DNA of 64,000 bases from Aldrovandia affinis (GCA_029706075.1 JAINUG010000026.1:1533001-1597000); one strand, 5' to 3'. Positions 37,101 to 49,024 are shown, numbered from the stretch's first letter. The notes: generated by a model from the sequence alone, not told the origin. Numbers and translations: made by a program.

Positions 37101-38465
37101 CTTGTACGGTGAGGCTAGGAAGGTGAGGCTGCTGCATAAAACTGCCACTTACTAGAACTGCAGTATTACTGCATGTACCTACACGAGACTAATTACTATG
37201 AGCCGATCACAAGCTGAAAACAATGGACCCAAAGCACTTAGTAACAAGTACCGCTCAGTACTCCGGAATCGCCTAAAGAGATAGAAACTAAACGAGAGAC
37301 AATAAAACTGATGAATACTGGCAAACTAGCAATAACACCAAAGAAACAGCAGCAAATTACTAATACAACCACTAATCAGCATCGACTAGAAATAAAACCA
37401 GTGAAACAGTAACGGAAACAGCAAGGGAAAATGAAATCTAAAATTACATTGTAAAACATTGGTTTTAGGTTCTTGTCATTCATGAATAGGAATTCCAAAT
37501 TAATTGATTGTTGATTATAATGTACATTGCATTAGATAGGTCATTTGTATGATATATTTTAATTCAAGTAATTTATATGCTTTGTAGTGTGTTATATATT
37601 GTAAATGTATTCTTCAGCTGTCTGTGAATTTGTTGAAGACAACAGCTGAGAGAAACTGCTCGCGCATGACGGTTATATTTTTTATATTGTTTAATTATTA
37701 TAGAATTATACATTTAAAATATGAACCCATAAGCTTTTCTCCACTTCACATGGGTAACAGATGTGCAGTGTCTTTACTGAAGAGTAAAGAAAATGATACG
37801 TGAAATTTGAATTAAATTTGGGTGAACTGTTACTTTAAAGACACAAAAACACACACAAAAAAGGTTTGAGTGCAATATGAGTGAGGGGAAAACAGCTGTG
37901 AAAAAATTATAAGGGTAAATAGCAGAGAGAGCTAACATGATTTAATTTATCTACTTGTCATTATCTTGTTACAAATGCTGTCGATGCCGAGAGACGTATG
38001 GGCAGGTTTTCACAAATCATGAAATAAGATTCAGTAAACCAAATGACAATGATTCAATTTAACTTGATAGTTGCAAATCATTGAATGATTGTTTGACATG
38101 CAGCTTGAAATAAAAGCTCCATCGACCCCTTGGTGGTGGAGGACTGAAATACGTGTGCGATAAAAATCCAAGATTTTCTCCAGGCCCTAATTATAGGTTT
38201 GCAGTGGGCTCTTCCAGAAGTAATCAGACATGGAATGGAGAGGTCAGGCTCAAACCTATGAAATATACATACTATAAAAAATAAGGCAAGGAGGCATGGT
38301 GTGTGTAAATTTCATGTCCCTGCCCGTACTTTCCCTGCCATCTCCTCTGAATTAAGATGTCTTAAATGGAATATGGAATGCTGGCTCCAGCACCGTAGCA
38401 TGTCAAATCTGTATTACTGCATGGCCTACAACATTCACAAATGCAAACACACACACAGGTAGTCT
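37101..38465. other. no gene recognised
   Basis: The first 300 bp may be L2 5' UTR. The remainder is AT-rich DNA with no supportable feature. Confidence 0.35.
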
Positions 38466-38469
38466 CACC

Positions 38470-40490
38470 CTGTATATATACCATCATATAGCCAAAGCTA
38501 ATTTCCAACACCAGTCCCTTGATGGACATTGATAGTTAAATCAATCAATAAAATTACATTGTTACAGTTTAAATCAGTGCATACAATGACCAACAACAGC
38601 AACAGCAACCATACATGACATGACAAAAAACTAACAAACAAACCAGAGAAATAAAGTGGTTTGATGGCAGAGGCTGATACCTGGGACCAAGAGGTTATGC
38701 AGTATGAGAGATGAGAGAAAATCATGCCGTGAACAAATGTCAAAGCTGTGTGGAATGGTAAGCAGTGTCTGATTTGCCTTAAGTTTTGAAGATTGGCCCT
38801 AACAGTTCTATCTAATTTCTTAATGTGTTTGTCAAACCTTAGCCGAGAGTCCAAAACAATTCAAAGGTACTTATCCTGTACTGTCTCTAGTTTGTTCTCT
38901 TTTATCCTCACACTGAAGGTTTCTGTGGCTGGGAGCTTTCTAATTGAGAAACACACAGAGACAAGTTTTTTACATTCAATGTCAGGTAGGAAGTCTCAAG
39001 CCAGTGTGCCACCTTGACCAAGCAGTCTGTTAGTTTAGCTGCAGTAATAGTAGGTGTTTTTTCCGCCACAAATAAAACAGTTTTGGCAGCGTACATTTGT
39101 AACCCAACTCCTACGCATGCCATTGATATATAAACTAAACAACTAAGGTCCAAGCACTGATCCTTGTGTAATACCCATTTTACTTTCACGGCCTTAAGAT
39201 TTAGAATGACCAATGGTGATTTGTTGGCTCCTGTTTCGTAAATATGATTTAAACCATTGTCGCGGGAGTGACTAAAATCTGTTAAGAAATCAGTTGTCTT
39301 GTGTTGTCATTTGTTTTCTTTTGTTCTCTTGGGTTGCTTTCTGCTTTTTTTACGGTGCGATTTGTGGACTTCTATTTTTATTTTTCCTTGCCCATTGTTC
39401 ACCATTTTGTGTGATTTTCTTTTGATTTGGTAAATAGTTTTTTTCACTCACTGGTTGCTGTGCTCATGCAGAGGTACAATGTTTACCTTGTGTGTATGTA
39501 TGGTGTCTCAATGTGTCAACCTTCCCAATGGTCCCGGGTCCCTTCAAGGGAGATGCAGGCGGAAGGAGTAGCAGTGGTGACCTGCTGGTGGTGGTGGTGT
39601 TCCTCCAGACTGTTTGCTCAGATGATTTACTGGGGAGGGTGGTTTTCTTTTTTAAGGGGTTGTGTTGCCCATATAATTGCTTTGTTGGAGTTTATATTTT
39701 TGAATGGATGGTCTTTTTACAATTGTGAAATAAATGATCTTAAACTCTGTGGTTGTGCTGTGGAGTGTGTGGGAGGAACAATCTTGTCGGGGGGGAGTGT
39801 CAGGGTGGGTGGGTTCCATGGGCATGACACCATGTCTTTGCCTGAGAAGAGAAATCAAATTTATTTAATTTTGAAAATAGAATTTCATGATTGACAGTAT
39901 CAAATGCTTTCTTGAGATCTAAAAAGACTACACCAACTACATTCTCCCTTCCCCCCTTTTGATATTTTCTAGCAGATAGCAATTGGCTAATTCTGTTGAG
40001 TGCTTAGCTCTGAAACCAAACTGATTTGAATACAACAGATTATTGTCCTCCAAGTATGTAGTTAATTGTTGTGCTACAACCTTTTCTAAGACTTTGGAGA
40101 AAATTGAAAGTATGGAAATTGGTCTATAGTTTGAGGCTAAGTTGGCTGCATCTGACTTGAAAAGGGGGGTGATCAGAGCCTTTTTCCAGTGATCAGGGAA
40201 CCTTTCTGTGGTTATGGACATGTTTATGAGTTTGGTTAAAGGTTCTGCAAGATTGGATGTGTGTCTCCAAGAATGCTGTTTCTATATTAAAGATATCTTT
40301 AGCATATGAATTAAACAGTTCGGTAATGATTTTATGTACCGTATCCTGATTGGTAATTTTAATATAGAAAGAGTCTGTTGTAGTATCATTCTTTGATTTA
40401 ACTGTGTAGCAGGGAGAGGTAGGTATGTCTCCTTTAAGAATACACCCACTAATCGAGTTAGTCCCCACCTGTTTCCCATCCGCTGCATCA
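38470..40490 (-). mobile_element. LINE (RT region to 3' end), split by LTR-type insertion
   Basis: Minus-strand order: 40193-40468 (linker before RT); 39937-40221, with 'HWKKALITPLFKSDAANLAS', 'NYRPISILSIFSKVLEKVVA', and 'NQFGFRAKHSTELANCYLLE'; and 39830-39982, with 'VVFLDLKKAFDTVNHEILFS'. Then comes an insertion (39258-39829), after which the reading resumes with a degraded G(V/I)PQGS block ('ACVGV' region), 'TDCLVKVAHWLETSYLTLNV', and 'RFDKHIKKLDRTVRANL'. The 3' end near 38480-38520 has 'ttggaaattagctttggct'. The RT is Jockey-group (L2/Rex1-like). The 5' end is cut at about 40490, against a plus-strand LINE. Confidence 0.8.
39258..39829. mobile_element. LTR-type insertion (solo LTR or very short element)
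   Basis: A 572-bp insert interrupts the LINE RT codons. It starts TGTCGCGGGAG and ends CATGACA (TG..CA, with TGTC/GACA inverted ends) and is flanked by 4-bp direct repeats CCAT (39254-39257, 39830-39833). A G-rich run before 'agtgtcagg' (39788-39800) looks like a polypurine tract, so a truncated internal region plus partial LTR cannot be excluded. The open frames in it are not recognisable. Confidence 0.7.
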
Positions 40491-41300
40491 CTGGGTCTGT
40501 GCTAGCCTGGCTGAAATCCTACTTCACTGGGAGACAACAGTATGTCCAACTTAAACATCATCAGTCCAGGCTGACTGCAGTTACACAGGTTGTCCCCCAG
40601 GAGGCAGTGCTTGGTCCACTTCTATTCATCATCTATCTCCTCCCCCTTGGCCGAATCATGCGTCACCACCCTATCAACTTCCACTGTTACGCTGACGACA
40701 CTCAGCTATACATCTCATCCAACCCCACTGCCCCCTGCCCCCGACCTCCTTCATCAGCTGCCTCCATGATATCAAGACCTGTATGGCCACTAACTTTCTA
40801 AAACTAAACGGCAAAAAAATGGAAGTCATGCTCATTGGTTCAAAATCCACCCTCTGCAAAGCACCATATTTCTTCACACCCATTGATGGCTACCCTGTGC
40901 TCCTGTCAACACTAGTCAAAAGCATCGGCGTCACCTTGGACAACACTCTATCCTTTGAACCCCACATAAAGAATATCACACACACTGCATTTTTTCACCT
41001 CCGTAACATCTCTTGACTCTGTCCATCACTCTGCCACTCCAGTGCTGAAACCCTGATCCATGCATTCGTCACCTCCCGTTTGGACAACTGTAACGGCATG
41101 CTCTCAGGATTACCCTCCAAATTCATCAATAAACTGCATATTATCCAAAACTCAGCTGCACAAATCCTCACACGCACAAAATCCAACGACCACATCACAC
41201 CCACTCTCATTCAGCTACACTGGTTACCGGTCCAATACCACATTAATTTCAAGATTCTTCTGCTCACATATACATCCTCTTTAGGTTTATCCTCTTCTGG
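40470..41300 (+). mobile_element. L2-clade LINE fragment (RT)
   Basis: Plus-strand frames read 'GSVLAWLKSYFTGRQQYVQL', a VPQG-type block mutated to VPQEAVLGPLLFIIY, 'INFHCYADDTQLYIS' (YADD codons 40688-40699), 'NFLKLNGKKMEVMLIGSK', 'IGVTLDNTLSFEPHIKNIT', and 'IQNSAAQILTRTKSNDHITP'. It is cut at both sides and has two frame changes. It differs in sequence from the L2 family at 34.7-37 kb. Confidence 0.85.
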
Positions 41301-41339
41301 GCAACCCATGGGCCCCAAACAGAACACAAGCAAGCATTG

Positions 41340-41455
41340 TCATCACAACTCTCCTGGCACTCTCATCATTGGAAGCTCAATTGTGAGAGATGTACGTGTC
41401 AGGGGTGCAGAAACGTTCTCCGGTGATATTATATTAAAGATGCATGATGCATAAG
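41340..41455 (+). pseudogene. LINE ORF1 SGNH-domain fragment
   Basis: Reads 'PGTLIIGSSIVRDVRVRG', the nucleophile block of the SGNH esterase of CR1-like ORF1, with GSS intact (unlike 3036-3060, which has GDL). It follows the ORF2 piece directly, an order opposite to that in a LINE, so it is a separate insertion or rearrangement. Confidence 0.6.
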
Positions 41456-41459
41456 CAGT

Positions 41460-43635
41460 TTGGGCTACCATTCTTTGCTGCCTGGTTGCCCACTCGGGCT
41501 AGCAATTTTACTTATTTCGTTTTTTTTTTGTATGGTTGTAAATGTCAGAAATATAAATTTGAACGATATTAAATATTCACATTAGGAACAATATTTCCCC
41601 GCATGTCTGTGGTTTACAGCCATCAACTATCGATAGCTATGCTGCTGCTGCTGTGTTGTCTGTGCCGCTCCAGCGCCCCAGGCTGCCATGGAGGAATGGT
41701 TGACACGCAATGCTTGAACTATTGATAAGCTAACTGAAATGTAACATTAGGCATATCTCATCTAAAAAATAAATAAGGTTACAACTAACGGTGAGAAAAG
41801 CATCACACCATAGTTAATTTGAGCAATTTATAATCACCACACTTTGTTAAAACTCGAACAACCTGACAAAGCAAAGAAGTTTGGTGGTCTCAGTTTACGA
41901 ACCAATGGACAACAGTGTTACCTACCTACCGCTGCGTAGAGTTGATTCATGGATGTCCTCTGCCACATTGTGTTAATGATTGGGTCCATTTCAATAAAAT
42001 CTCTGATTTATTGTATTTGCTTGTATTGTAATCCGTTTCTTGTATTGTTACAGATTTTGAAAAAGGGTAAGGTTCAATTTCATGTTCACCTTTTTTTCAC
42101 TCATTGATGTTTAGTTGTACAACAGGTTAGCTGTACGACACTCACCTCTAGCGTGGTGATCTGAGCTTTCGGGCAACCATCTTGGAAAATAAATCCTGTC
42201 CCAATTCAAGCCAGGATACTCCAGGAGAATAGCTGCTCCTTACTTTCAGTGAAGTCTAGAAGTCCCAAAATATGACAGATCATTGATAATGTGGGCATCC
42301 TGATCTCTGTAAAGGTCTAACAAACAAAATTCGAAAGAGTTCCAAAGTTTTCTATGCACTTTGTATTGCTAACAACAGCAAAGATGTCATTCTGCTGGGT
42401 CTACGAGATATGTGAGTATGTTTCAGATAGGAAAGTGTTGTATCCTTGTGATGGCAAATCTTTGCTACAAAATACGCCCACACCCGCCATTCTCCGATAA
42501 GTATTATCTGACCAAACAGACCCCGCTCAATGGCTATCATAAATGTGCTATGCGCACATCGTGATGCTAATGAAGATGCACACAATTGAAAAGAGTGCAC
42601 AGACTTCAGATTTTTGGAAAACTCTTTATCATTTTATCTTAGTTTATTTGGATTTATTATTTGGTTTTACAATACCAAAAGCCCCAAAGAAAACCCGTTT
42701 CGACGACCAGGATCCTGTTTACGACCAGTGAGTAGCTACCGATCAGCTAGTAGGTGGAAGTGTCGGCTTTGCCCTCAGAAGTTATCTATCAAGTTCATGT
42801 CCTGTGACAGAAACTGTTTGAATGACCGACACAACCAAAATAACCTATAGATTTTCCTGTGTTGCCTGACTAAAAAGCACTAACAGACACTGTAAATTGT
42901 TTTGTGCAATGAAGGCAGACAATTGACAGAAGTGCAATTTTGTCTTGGCTAAACAAATGTGTTACATTATTTATTTATTATGTATTATGATTATAATAAA
43001 TATATTGGTGCAATATTTTGATATATTTTATTTATTTAGCTAATTTTGACAGCAGTTGCTGTTTTCATTACAAAAAGCAGTGTAATGATTTGGGTGATAG
43101 AAACAGGTTTTATAATCATCAAAACTTTTTAGTATGTTTTCCAGTGCCACAGAAGTGAATAGATCATTGGGCTAATTTAGCCACCTTGGATAGGTTTTGG
43201 GACTATTATAGACCACCAGTGAAACCACACACTAAAAGGTCTCTACTTATGTTTTTTCGCACATTTAGACTCATTTATTGCTTTTCAAATTTGAGATTCT
43301 ACATAAGAAAACTATAAAATCCTGCTTTATTGTAAGTTTGATCTTCAATCATTTGGGACTATTTGACACAGCCCACTGCCTATAAACTACAATGTGTTTC
43401 CTTTCAAATAGTGCCAAATGTAGGCATGTGACTATCACATTACTTCAGCTATGAGCTGTTATATTTGGGTATGTCCAAATAGGCGTGAATGAAATCATGG
43501 CTAAAATCAACTCAATCATGTACTCATTATGCATCCAACGCAAACTCAGTGTCTTAATGTTGTGAAATCATGTTGTTGAATATTGAATGTATCATGTATT
43601 GTCTTGTAATTGTGTTTTTATACTACAGTGTTAAT
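41460..43635. other. no gene recognised
   Basis: AT-rich single-copy-like DNA; no exon, RNA or transposon end is supportable. Confidence 0.4.
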
Positions 43636-43639
43636 TTTC

Positions 43640-43785
43640 TTAACAGATATGGTTTTCTCTGCCCAGGGACTACAGATTAATACAGTAATACAGGGAATAC
43701 AGTATATTAGCTTTATAGCTAACTCTGGTTCAGCTAAGAACCTGTGCACTGTCCCTGTCAAATAAATAAATAAATAAATTCACAA
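43640..43785 (+). mobile_element. LINE 3' end remnant with (AAAT)n tail
   Basis: 'agctttatagctaactctgg', then 'ctgtgcactgtccctgtcaa' and (ataa)n is the common 3' terminus of a fish LINE family also seen weakly at 10550-10665. No coding part is left. Confidence 0.55.
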
Positions 43786-43789
43786 ACTA

Positions 43790-45320
43790 GGGGGTGACTA
43801 AAATGGAAAGAGCACATGTTGCTTTGTAAAAAGGGAGGGACTGAAGTTCAGATGGAACAGTAAACGATGATTAGCAGGTGTGTTCTTGGAAAGCAAAATA
43901 ACATAAGTAGCTAGCTAGCTATCACTTTTAAAGATGAGTGCTGTGTGTAGTGGAGAACTATATATACTATATTTCATTCTAGGTTTGATCATAATGTTAG
44001 TAGACAGTATTTTGAGCTGTACTGCTACAGCTGAAGGCTTAGTCAAGAAATAGCCTAGTTAGCTTCTTTGCATGTTGTGGCTAGCTAGCTGTTTTTGCCG
44101 AAGTCATGGTATTGTAGAACATGCTTTTTGTTTATTTGTGTTTAGTGACCATGGTAGGTTGAGCTGAGAGAGTTGTGGATGGTTTACTGACAGGTCGTAG
44201 CTGGGTGCTAGCTATGGACCTGTGACAACTGCCATCTGATGGTGCATGCAATTCCCGACCTGTCAGATGCAACCGTGTGTAGGTAATTAGCTGGCTAGTT
44301 CATTTTCCAATCAGCCAGATGTGATCCCCCGTTTAGTGCATGCTACATTTCGCTCTATGTAACTTAGCTATAGTGAGGACAAAAGACTGTTTCAGCTATG
44401 AAATAAATAGCTACCTACCTAGCTAACCCGACAGCCCAGCTAATACCCAACATTATCTAGCTATTAGAAACCACTGGTGCAGTTGCTAGCCAGCAATGTA
44501 AGTAGAACAACCAGCTAGCTAGCATTTGGCAGGTAACATTATAGGTAACATTATGCATGTTAATTCCCGACAGAGGTAGCTAGTAGCTAGCCTATAATTG
44601 AAATGATTAGCCTAGATCTATTCAAGGCATGTCCAAGACCAGCATAACCATGTCAGCTAGCACCGGCGTTACTTTTTTATTACGTTACATTAAATGATTA
44701 TATTTTGTCCGGAGAGTACTAGAGAGTATAGTACCGCAACTAATTCTATAGCTTGTTGTCTGTTACCATACTCCTTTTGACGTTGTCTGGGTGTTTTTTT
44801 TAATTTAGAATGTTGGATGTGGGTACCAAAGTTTGCTAGCATTTTCCAAAACAATACTGACATTTGCAACCTCACAATTCAAAGTCAATGGGCCCGTGCA
44901 TTCTGTATATTTTAATAAAAAGTAGAACACCTACAAAGTTGAGTCACCCAAAGGTTGATGTAGGACACCCAAACAACCATTTGTATGCAGCATATTTTTT
45001 GGCAGTGTGGTTGATATTTAGGTAACCTGGACAGAAAACATTTTCTTAAGAATTTTGTTAATTTTACCAGGGTTTGGTTCAAGAAAATGGCAGAAGGGAT
45101 CAGTTTGAGAGTCAAGCAATATATTTTACAGGTCTATCCGAGTAGATGTGCCAAATTTCAGCCAAAAAGTTGATGAAACAGACAAGATAATGAAGGTAGA
45201 AATTTGCGGTTTTGAATGTGCAAAACCATAATAATGGTCGATATATCAATTCCAAGTCAGGCTTATAAACTATAATTTAATAAAGCTGGTCAGTGTTGTG
45301 TCAAGCAGTGGAAATTATTG
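43790..45320. other. no gene recognised
   Basis: Rich in gctagcta-type words and otherwise featureless. Confidence 0.4.
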
Positions 45321-45324
45321 GTAT

Positions 45325-45413
45325 GTAGTAATGTTTAATATTTGACAATAATACTTACTCAATAATCCAAACTCAATTATTGAGTATTATTGTGAAATAT
45401 AAAATATTACTAC
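45325..45413. repeat. imperfect palindrome, about 43-bp arms
   Basis: Left arm 'gtagtaatgtttaatatttg' onward and right arm ending 'aaaatattactac' are reverse complements with a few mismatches around a short centre (aatccaaactc). AT-rich; a small MITE or a hairpin-forming site. Confidence 0.75.
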
Positions 45414-45423
45414 AATGATTATA

Positions 45424-45664
45424 GTGTTCTCACACCAACTTGTAATCATATTTTTTATCTGTCTGTACGTAGAATCATGACTGGCCTAGCCGATTGTTTC
45501 AACATCAAGCAATGGCTGAGCAATCACTTCACCCTATTGGCTAATAGAGCTCCCAATGTAAAACAGAAACAGTAGGATCATGGTTAGTAGTCAGGAGGCT
45601 AGACCAGGCATGATTCTACGTACAGACAAATCAAAAACACGGTTACAAGTTGGCATGAACACTG
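45424..45664. mobile_element. foldback element (MITE-like)
   Basis: Long inverted repeats, 45424-45491 against 45597-45664, share 'caacttgtaa' and the exact core 'gtctgtacgtagaatcatg'. The central spacer is about 105 bp. No coding capacity and no clear target duplication were found. Confidence 0.75.
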
Positions 45665-45746
45665 TCAAAATTCTGTACGTAAACCCAGATGCAGACATTT
45701 GTAAACAGATTGTTCTAAAAAGTGTGAATTACTGTAACAATTTATG

Positions 45747-46203
45747 TTGTTGTGGAAATTAAAACTCAGCAGGATCAGAGAGAATTTCTTTAAACAGTAT
45801 TAAAGCTTTAATTACGAACAGCTGCACGGAGACCCGTGTCACACAGGACGGCGAATCTCCCGCCTTCAAATTCAAATGGATATTTATATCCAACACAACG
45901 GAAGGGGAGGGAACAATCACAAGGGGGAAGTAACAGGGCGTTAACTTACAGGTAAATGGAGCTATGGGCTAACATGAAGATATAACAGGTTGTTAGAACA
46001 GCCCTCCAAGGGTCTTAACCCAATGGGAAGGAGGTTTCCTGCCGTGGGGGAAACGTTACAAAAGAACAAATGTTCCTTTGAAGTTGTGGCGCGAAAAGCC
46101 TTTTGTGTCTGACCGGACCACTCCGAACTGCAGTGTCCCACTTAGTTAATTAGTGTCTGCATCCCCTGTGGATATGGTCTAGCATCCCAACTTGATACAA
46201 AAT
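45747..46203 (-). mobile_element. solo LTR candidate
   Basis: On the minus strand the order is that of an LTR: a U3-like part, a TATA-like 'gatataaatatcc' (about 45878-45890), a conserved-looking GC-rich stretch ending 'gtctccgtgcagctg', an ATTAAA signal near 45806-45815, a T-rich U5-like part, and an end '..ttccacaaca'. The start is not firmly set and no convincing target duplication is seen. No internal retroviral genes are present in the window. Confidence 0.45.
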
Positions 46204-46204
46204 G

Positions 46205-46830
46205 TCTTCCTCCACAATGTTCACGAATTGCAATTTACATTTACAAATCTTTTTTGCTTATATACATATTTTTGACAGCTATTTCACTCCATATAGAACA
46301 AAATGGCCTCCAGCCCTTTTGCTATTAGATTGCATTAATCATGCACACAATGAGACCTCAGATGAATGTGTCAGGTGACAGATTTCATTCCCTAAATTTT
46401 GTGACCTCAGAAGATTACAGAGTTATCTGATGTAGACTCAGTCAACCATCTGAAGTGATTTCACTGTCTGATGCTATTTTCACCCATGACGGCCTCCTCA
46501 TGCTTGATTTGATATCAGCCCTCTTTTACATGGATAAAGTGACACTTTGATATTTTAGAATTCTCAAGGAGCTCTTTCTACAAGATGAACTTGGTGTAAT
46601 CTTGTCTCATTTATGCATCTCCCTAAAAATTATCTTTAAATGTAAAACGCCCTCAAAGGGAATACAACAATCGGTGTCAGTGTCTCATGTAGGAGATCTA
46701 TTTTGAGAGTAAAAAGTTTGGAAAAACATTTCAAAAGTTATTTGCATGGTAAAATTTTCCCTTTGAATCAAACTTCCCATTGGCATTCTCTGTGAGGATA
46801 ATTCTGATATACAGTATACAGTATCTATTT
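46205..46830. promoter_or_regulatory. possible conserved non-coding block
   Basis: Complex, non-repetitive, non-coding DNA with motif-like words (gcattaatcatgc, tgtcaggtgacag, tttgcat-like, gataaagtgac). It resembles vertebrate conserved enhancers in texture only; no comparison could be run. Confidence 0.22.
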
Positions 46831-46914
46831 TTTACAACCAGTCACATTTTTCAATTTATTATCAGTAATTAATAATTGTCATCTTATAAAAATTTAAATT
46901 TATATATATATATA

Positions 46915-47203
46915 CACTACTGGTCAAAAGTTTTAGAACACCCCCATTTTCCAGTTTTTCAGAAATGTAAGCAGTTCAAGTCCAGTGAATAACCTGAAAT
47001 GGTACAAAGGTAATTAAGTGGTAAACTGCCAGAGGTAAAAAAAAAAAAAAAGTTTAGGTTACCAGTGAGTAGTTTCCTACACCATCAAAAGGCACTTGGA
47101 AACTGGAGGAAACTCTGACAGGAAGAGGTCTGGCTTCCCTTTGTACCATTTCAGGTTATTCACTTGAATGGCTTAAATTTCTGTAAAAACTGGAAAATGG
47201 GGA
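46915..47203. mobile_element. Tc1-derived MITE
   Basis: The left end 'cactactggtcaaaagtttt' (after TA) through 'cctgaaatggtacaaagg' is mirrored on the right by 'ccctttgtaccatttcaggt' to 'aactggaaaatgggg' (about 47137-47201). The outermost ~25 bp of the right repeat are missing. It is the same family as 15986-16135, with no transposase. Confidence 0.85.
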
Positions 47204-47261
47204 TTATAAGATGAGTGAAGCACACATACAAGTAATTCTCTGGATGGCTAATGGCAAACGG

Positions 47262-47640
47262 CCCCCAGGTGGCTCAACTGGTAAAAGCACTTGCCTGGAA
47301 TGCAGGTTGCCCACTGTGGCCAGGGTCAAATTCCCAGCTCTGACCAGGAGATCCGCTTGGGGACAGCGATTGGCTGTGGGGGGGGAGGTGGGAGGGAAGC
47401 CGACACAGAAAGCTTCGCTGCGTGTATTGGATCCATGGTCAACGGCTTGGTGGGGTCCGTGGTCCGCTTGCCTTCCGAACTACCGGTCCCAGGGTAGCAG
47501 CTGGTCCCGTAGTTGCTGCCAGCAGGCTCATGGGGAGGGTAATTGAATTAATAAGAGGGTACAATTGGCCACCCAATTGGGAGAAAACACAGGAAAAAAT
47601 CTGAAACAAAAATAAATGTAAACATTTTTTTTTTAAATGA
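47262..47640 (+). mobile_element. tRNA-derived SINE, third family
   Basis: The tRNA-like head has A-box 'tggctcaactggtaaaagca' and B-box GGGTCAAATTCCC (about 47325). A GC-rich body follows, then an end 'gggtacaattggccacccaa' with 'ttgggagaaaac' and an A-rich tail. The open frames across it are by-products. Confidence 0.75.
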
Positions 47641-47689
47641 GCTGCAAAAATATATGACAAGCAATGTGAGATATCAATTTAACTCAAAA

Positions 47690-48330
47690 TCAAATGTGTT
47701 CTCTAGCAGTTAAGCACAGTCTTCCAACCACTTACAAGCAGTTAACCCAGCATGTTGCCAAAAGGTGTATAACACCTTTGATGAGTGTATTTCAGGCAGC
47801 CCTAGCTCATTTGCACACAAAGCTGTTATAGCTTTGAAAGTAATGAGACAGATTGAGCTCGAAGGAAAGAGCTAATTAAGGCATTCATTTCCTTTGCATT
47901 TTGCAAGTATGCACAATACTTTTTTTATTTTAAAGACTTTTCATTTAAATGTCTTTCTGTCAGATTGTATTGCTTCTTTATGCAACATCTAGAATATTAT
48001 GAAAATTTGCATTGAACTTTAATAATATTTTATTGCTCACATGATTTGGAGGTTGTTAAGCCATTGCTGTGTTGAACTATTTACTCATCCTCCATATGAT
48101 TGCAGTTTCAAACTGATTACAGGAGTTTTAAATTAGTTTATGTTATTTTATGATTTAACCTATACCACCAAGCACTTTCAAAGCTATTTCCATCTGTTTT
48201 GCACTACTCTTAAATAAAGCCCTATAACTTTGTAATAAAACACTGCAAAGACATGGTTGATGGCAGGATGTGAAGGGCACAAGTGTACGATCAAGACCCA
48301 AGTTTCAAATCATATGAAATATGTAAGAAT
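47690..48330. promoter_or_regulatory. possible conserved non-coding block
   Basis: No coding or repeat signature. It contains gagctaattaaggc, catttcctttgcattttgc (octamer-like), and several ttaaat/taataa words. Only composition supports a regulatory role. Confidence 0.22.
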
Positions 48331-48375
48331 ATACTCATGGTATGCACCTAATATGGCATCAGATTAAAATCACTG

Positions 48376-48942
48376 GTGCTTGCTTTTCAAGCGGCTAGAG
48401 GTACTGCTCCCCTATTCCTCCAGTCACTCATCACTCCCTACACCCCAGCCAGACCCCTCCGCTCCGCCGCCTCTGGAAAACTGACTGCCCCATCCCTCCG
48501 GGCACCTGGCAGTCGCTCCTCGTGGTCTCGTCTCTTCTCTGTCCTGACCGCTCGCTGGTGGAACGACCTTCCGCAATCGTTCAGGACCGCGGAATCACTT
48601 GCGATCTTCCGCAAGAGACTCAAAACCCACCTTTTCAGACTCCCATTACCACTGAATTATGTACATCTAGCTAAGTGTCATCACCACTGCCTACTTGCTC
48701 AACACTATGTATCCCTGCTTACTCCTCATTTAAAAAAAAAAAAAATAATTACTAACCTTTTCCTTCCCAGTGTTACAGGTATGGTACGCAGCTGCCTGCA
48801 ATGATGTCTATTGCTGTATTACTGCACTGATCTCTTGCGCAAACTATGATTGTTCCTACCATGTACTTATGCACATCTTGTAAGTCACTCTGGATAAGAG
48901 CGTCTGCTAAATGCTTAAAATGTAAAATGTAATGTAAATGCA
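48376..48942 (+). mobile_element. L2-type LINE, RT C-terminus and 3' tail
   Basis: The open frame from 48376 is the C-terminus of an L2-type reverse transcriptase: 'ARGTAPLFLQSLITPYTPAR', 'PLRSAASGKLTAP', 'LFSVLTARWWNDLP', and 'SLAIFRKRLKTHLFRLPL', followed by the 3' UTR and the tail 'taagtcactctggataagag', 'cgtctgctaaatgc', and (taaaatg)n. The tail is the one the 33471 SINE uses. It is 5'-truncated. Confidence 0.9.
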
Positions 48943-49024
48943 TGGTATACATGAGAATGTAAAAAAAATCATACACTGTTTCATCCTGTACTTACTAGAG
49001 TTTTCATTATGACAAATATACATC

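Noticed and set aside
47211-47604. Overlapping 60-111-aa frames
   Set aside because: They run through a tRNA-derived SINE body and tail.
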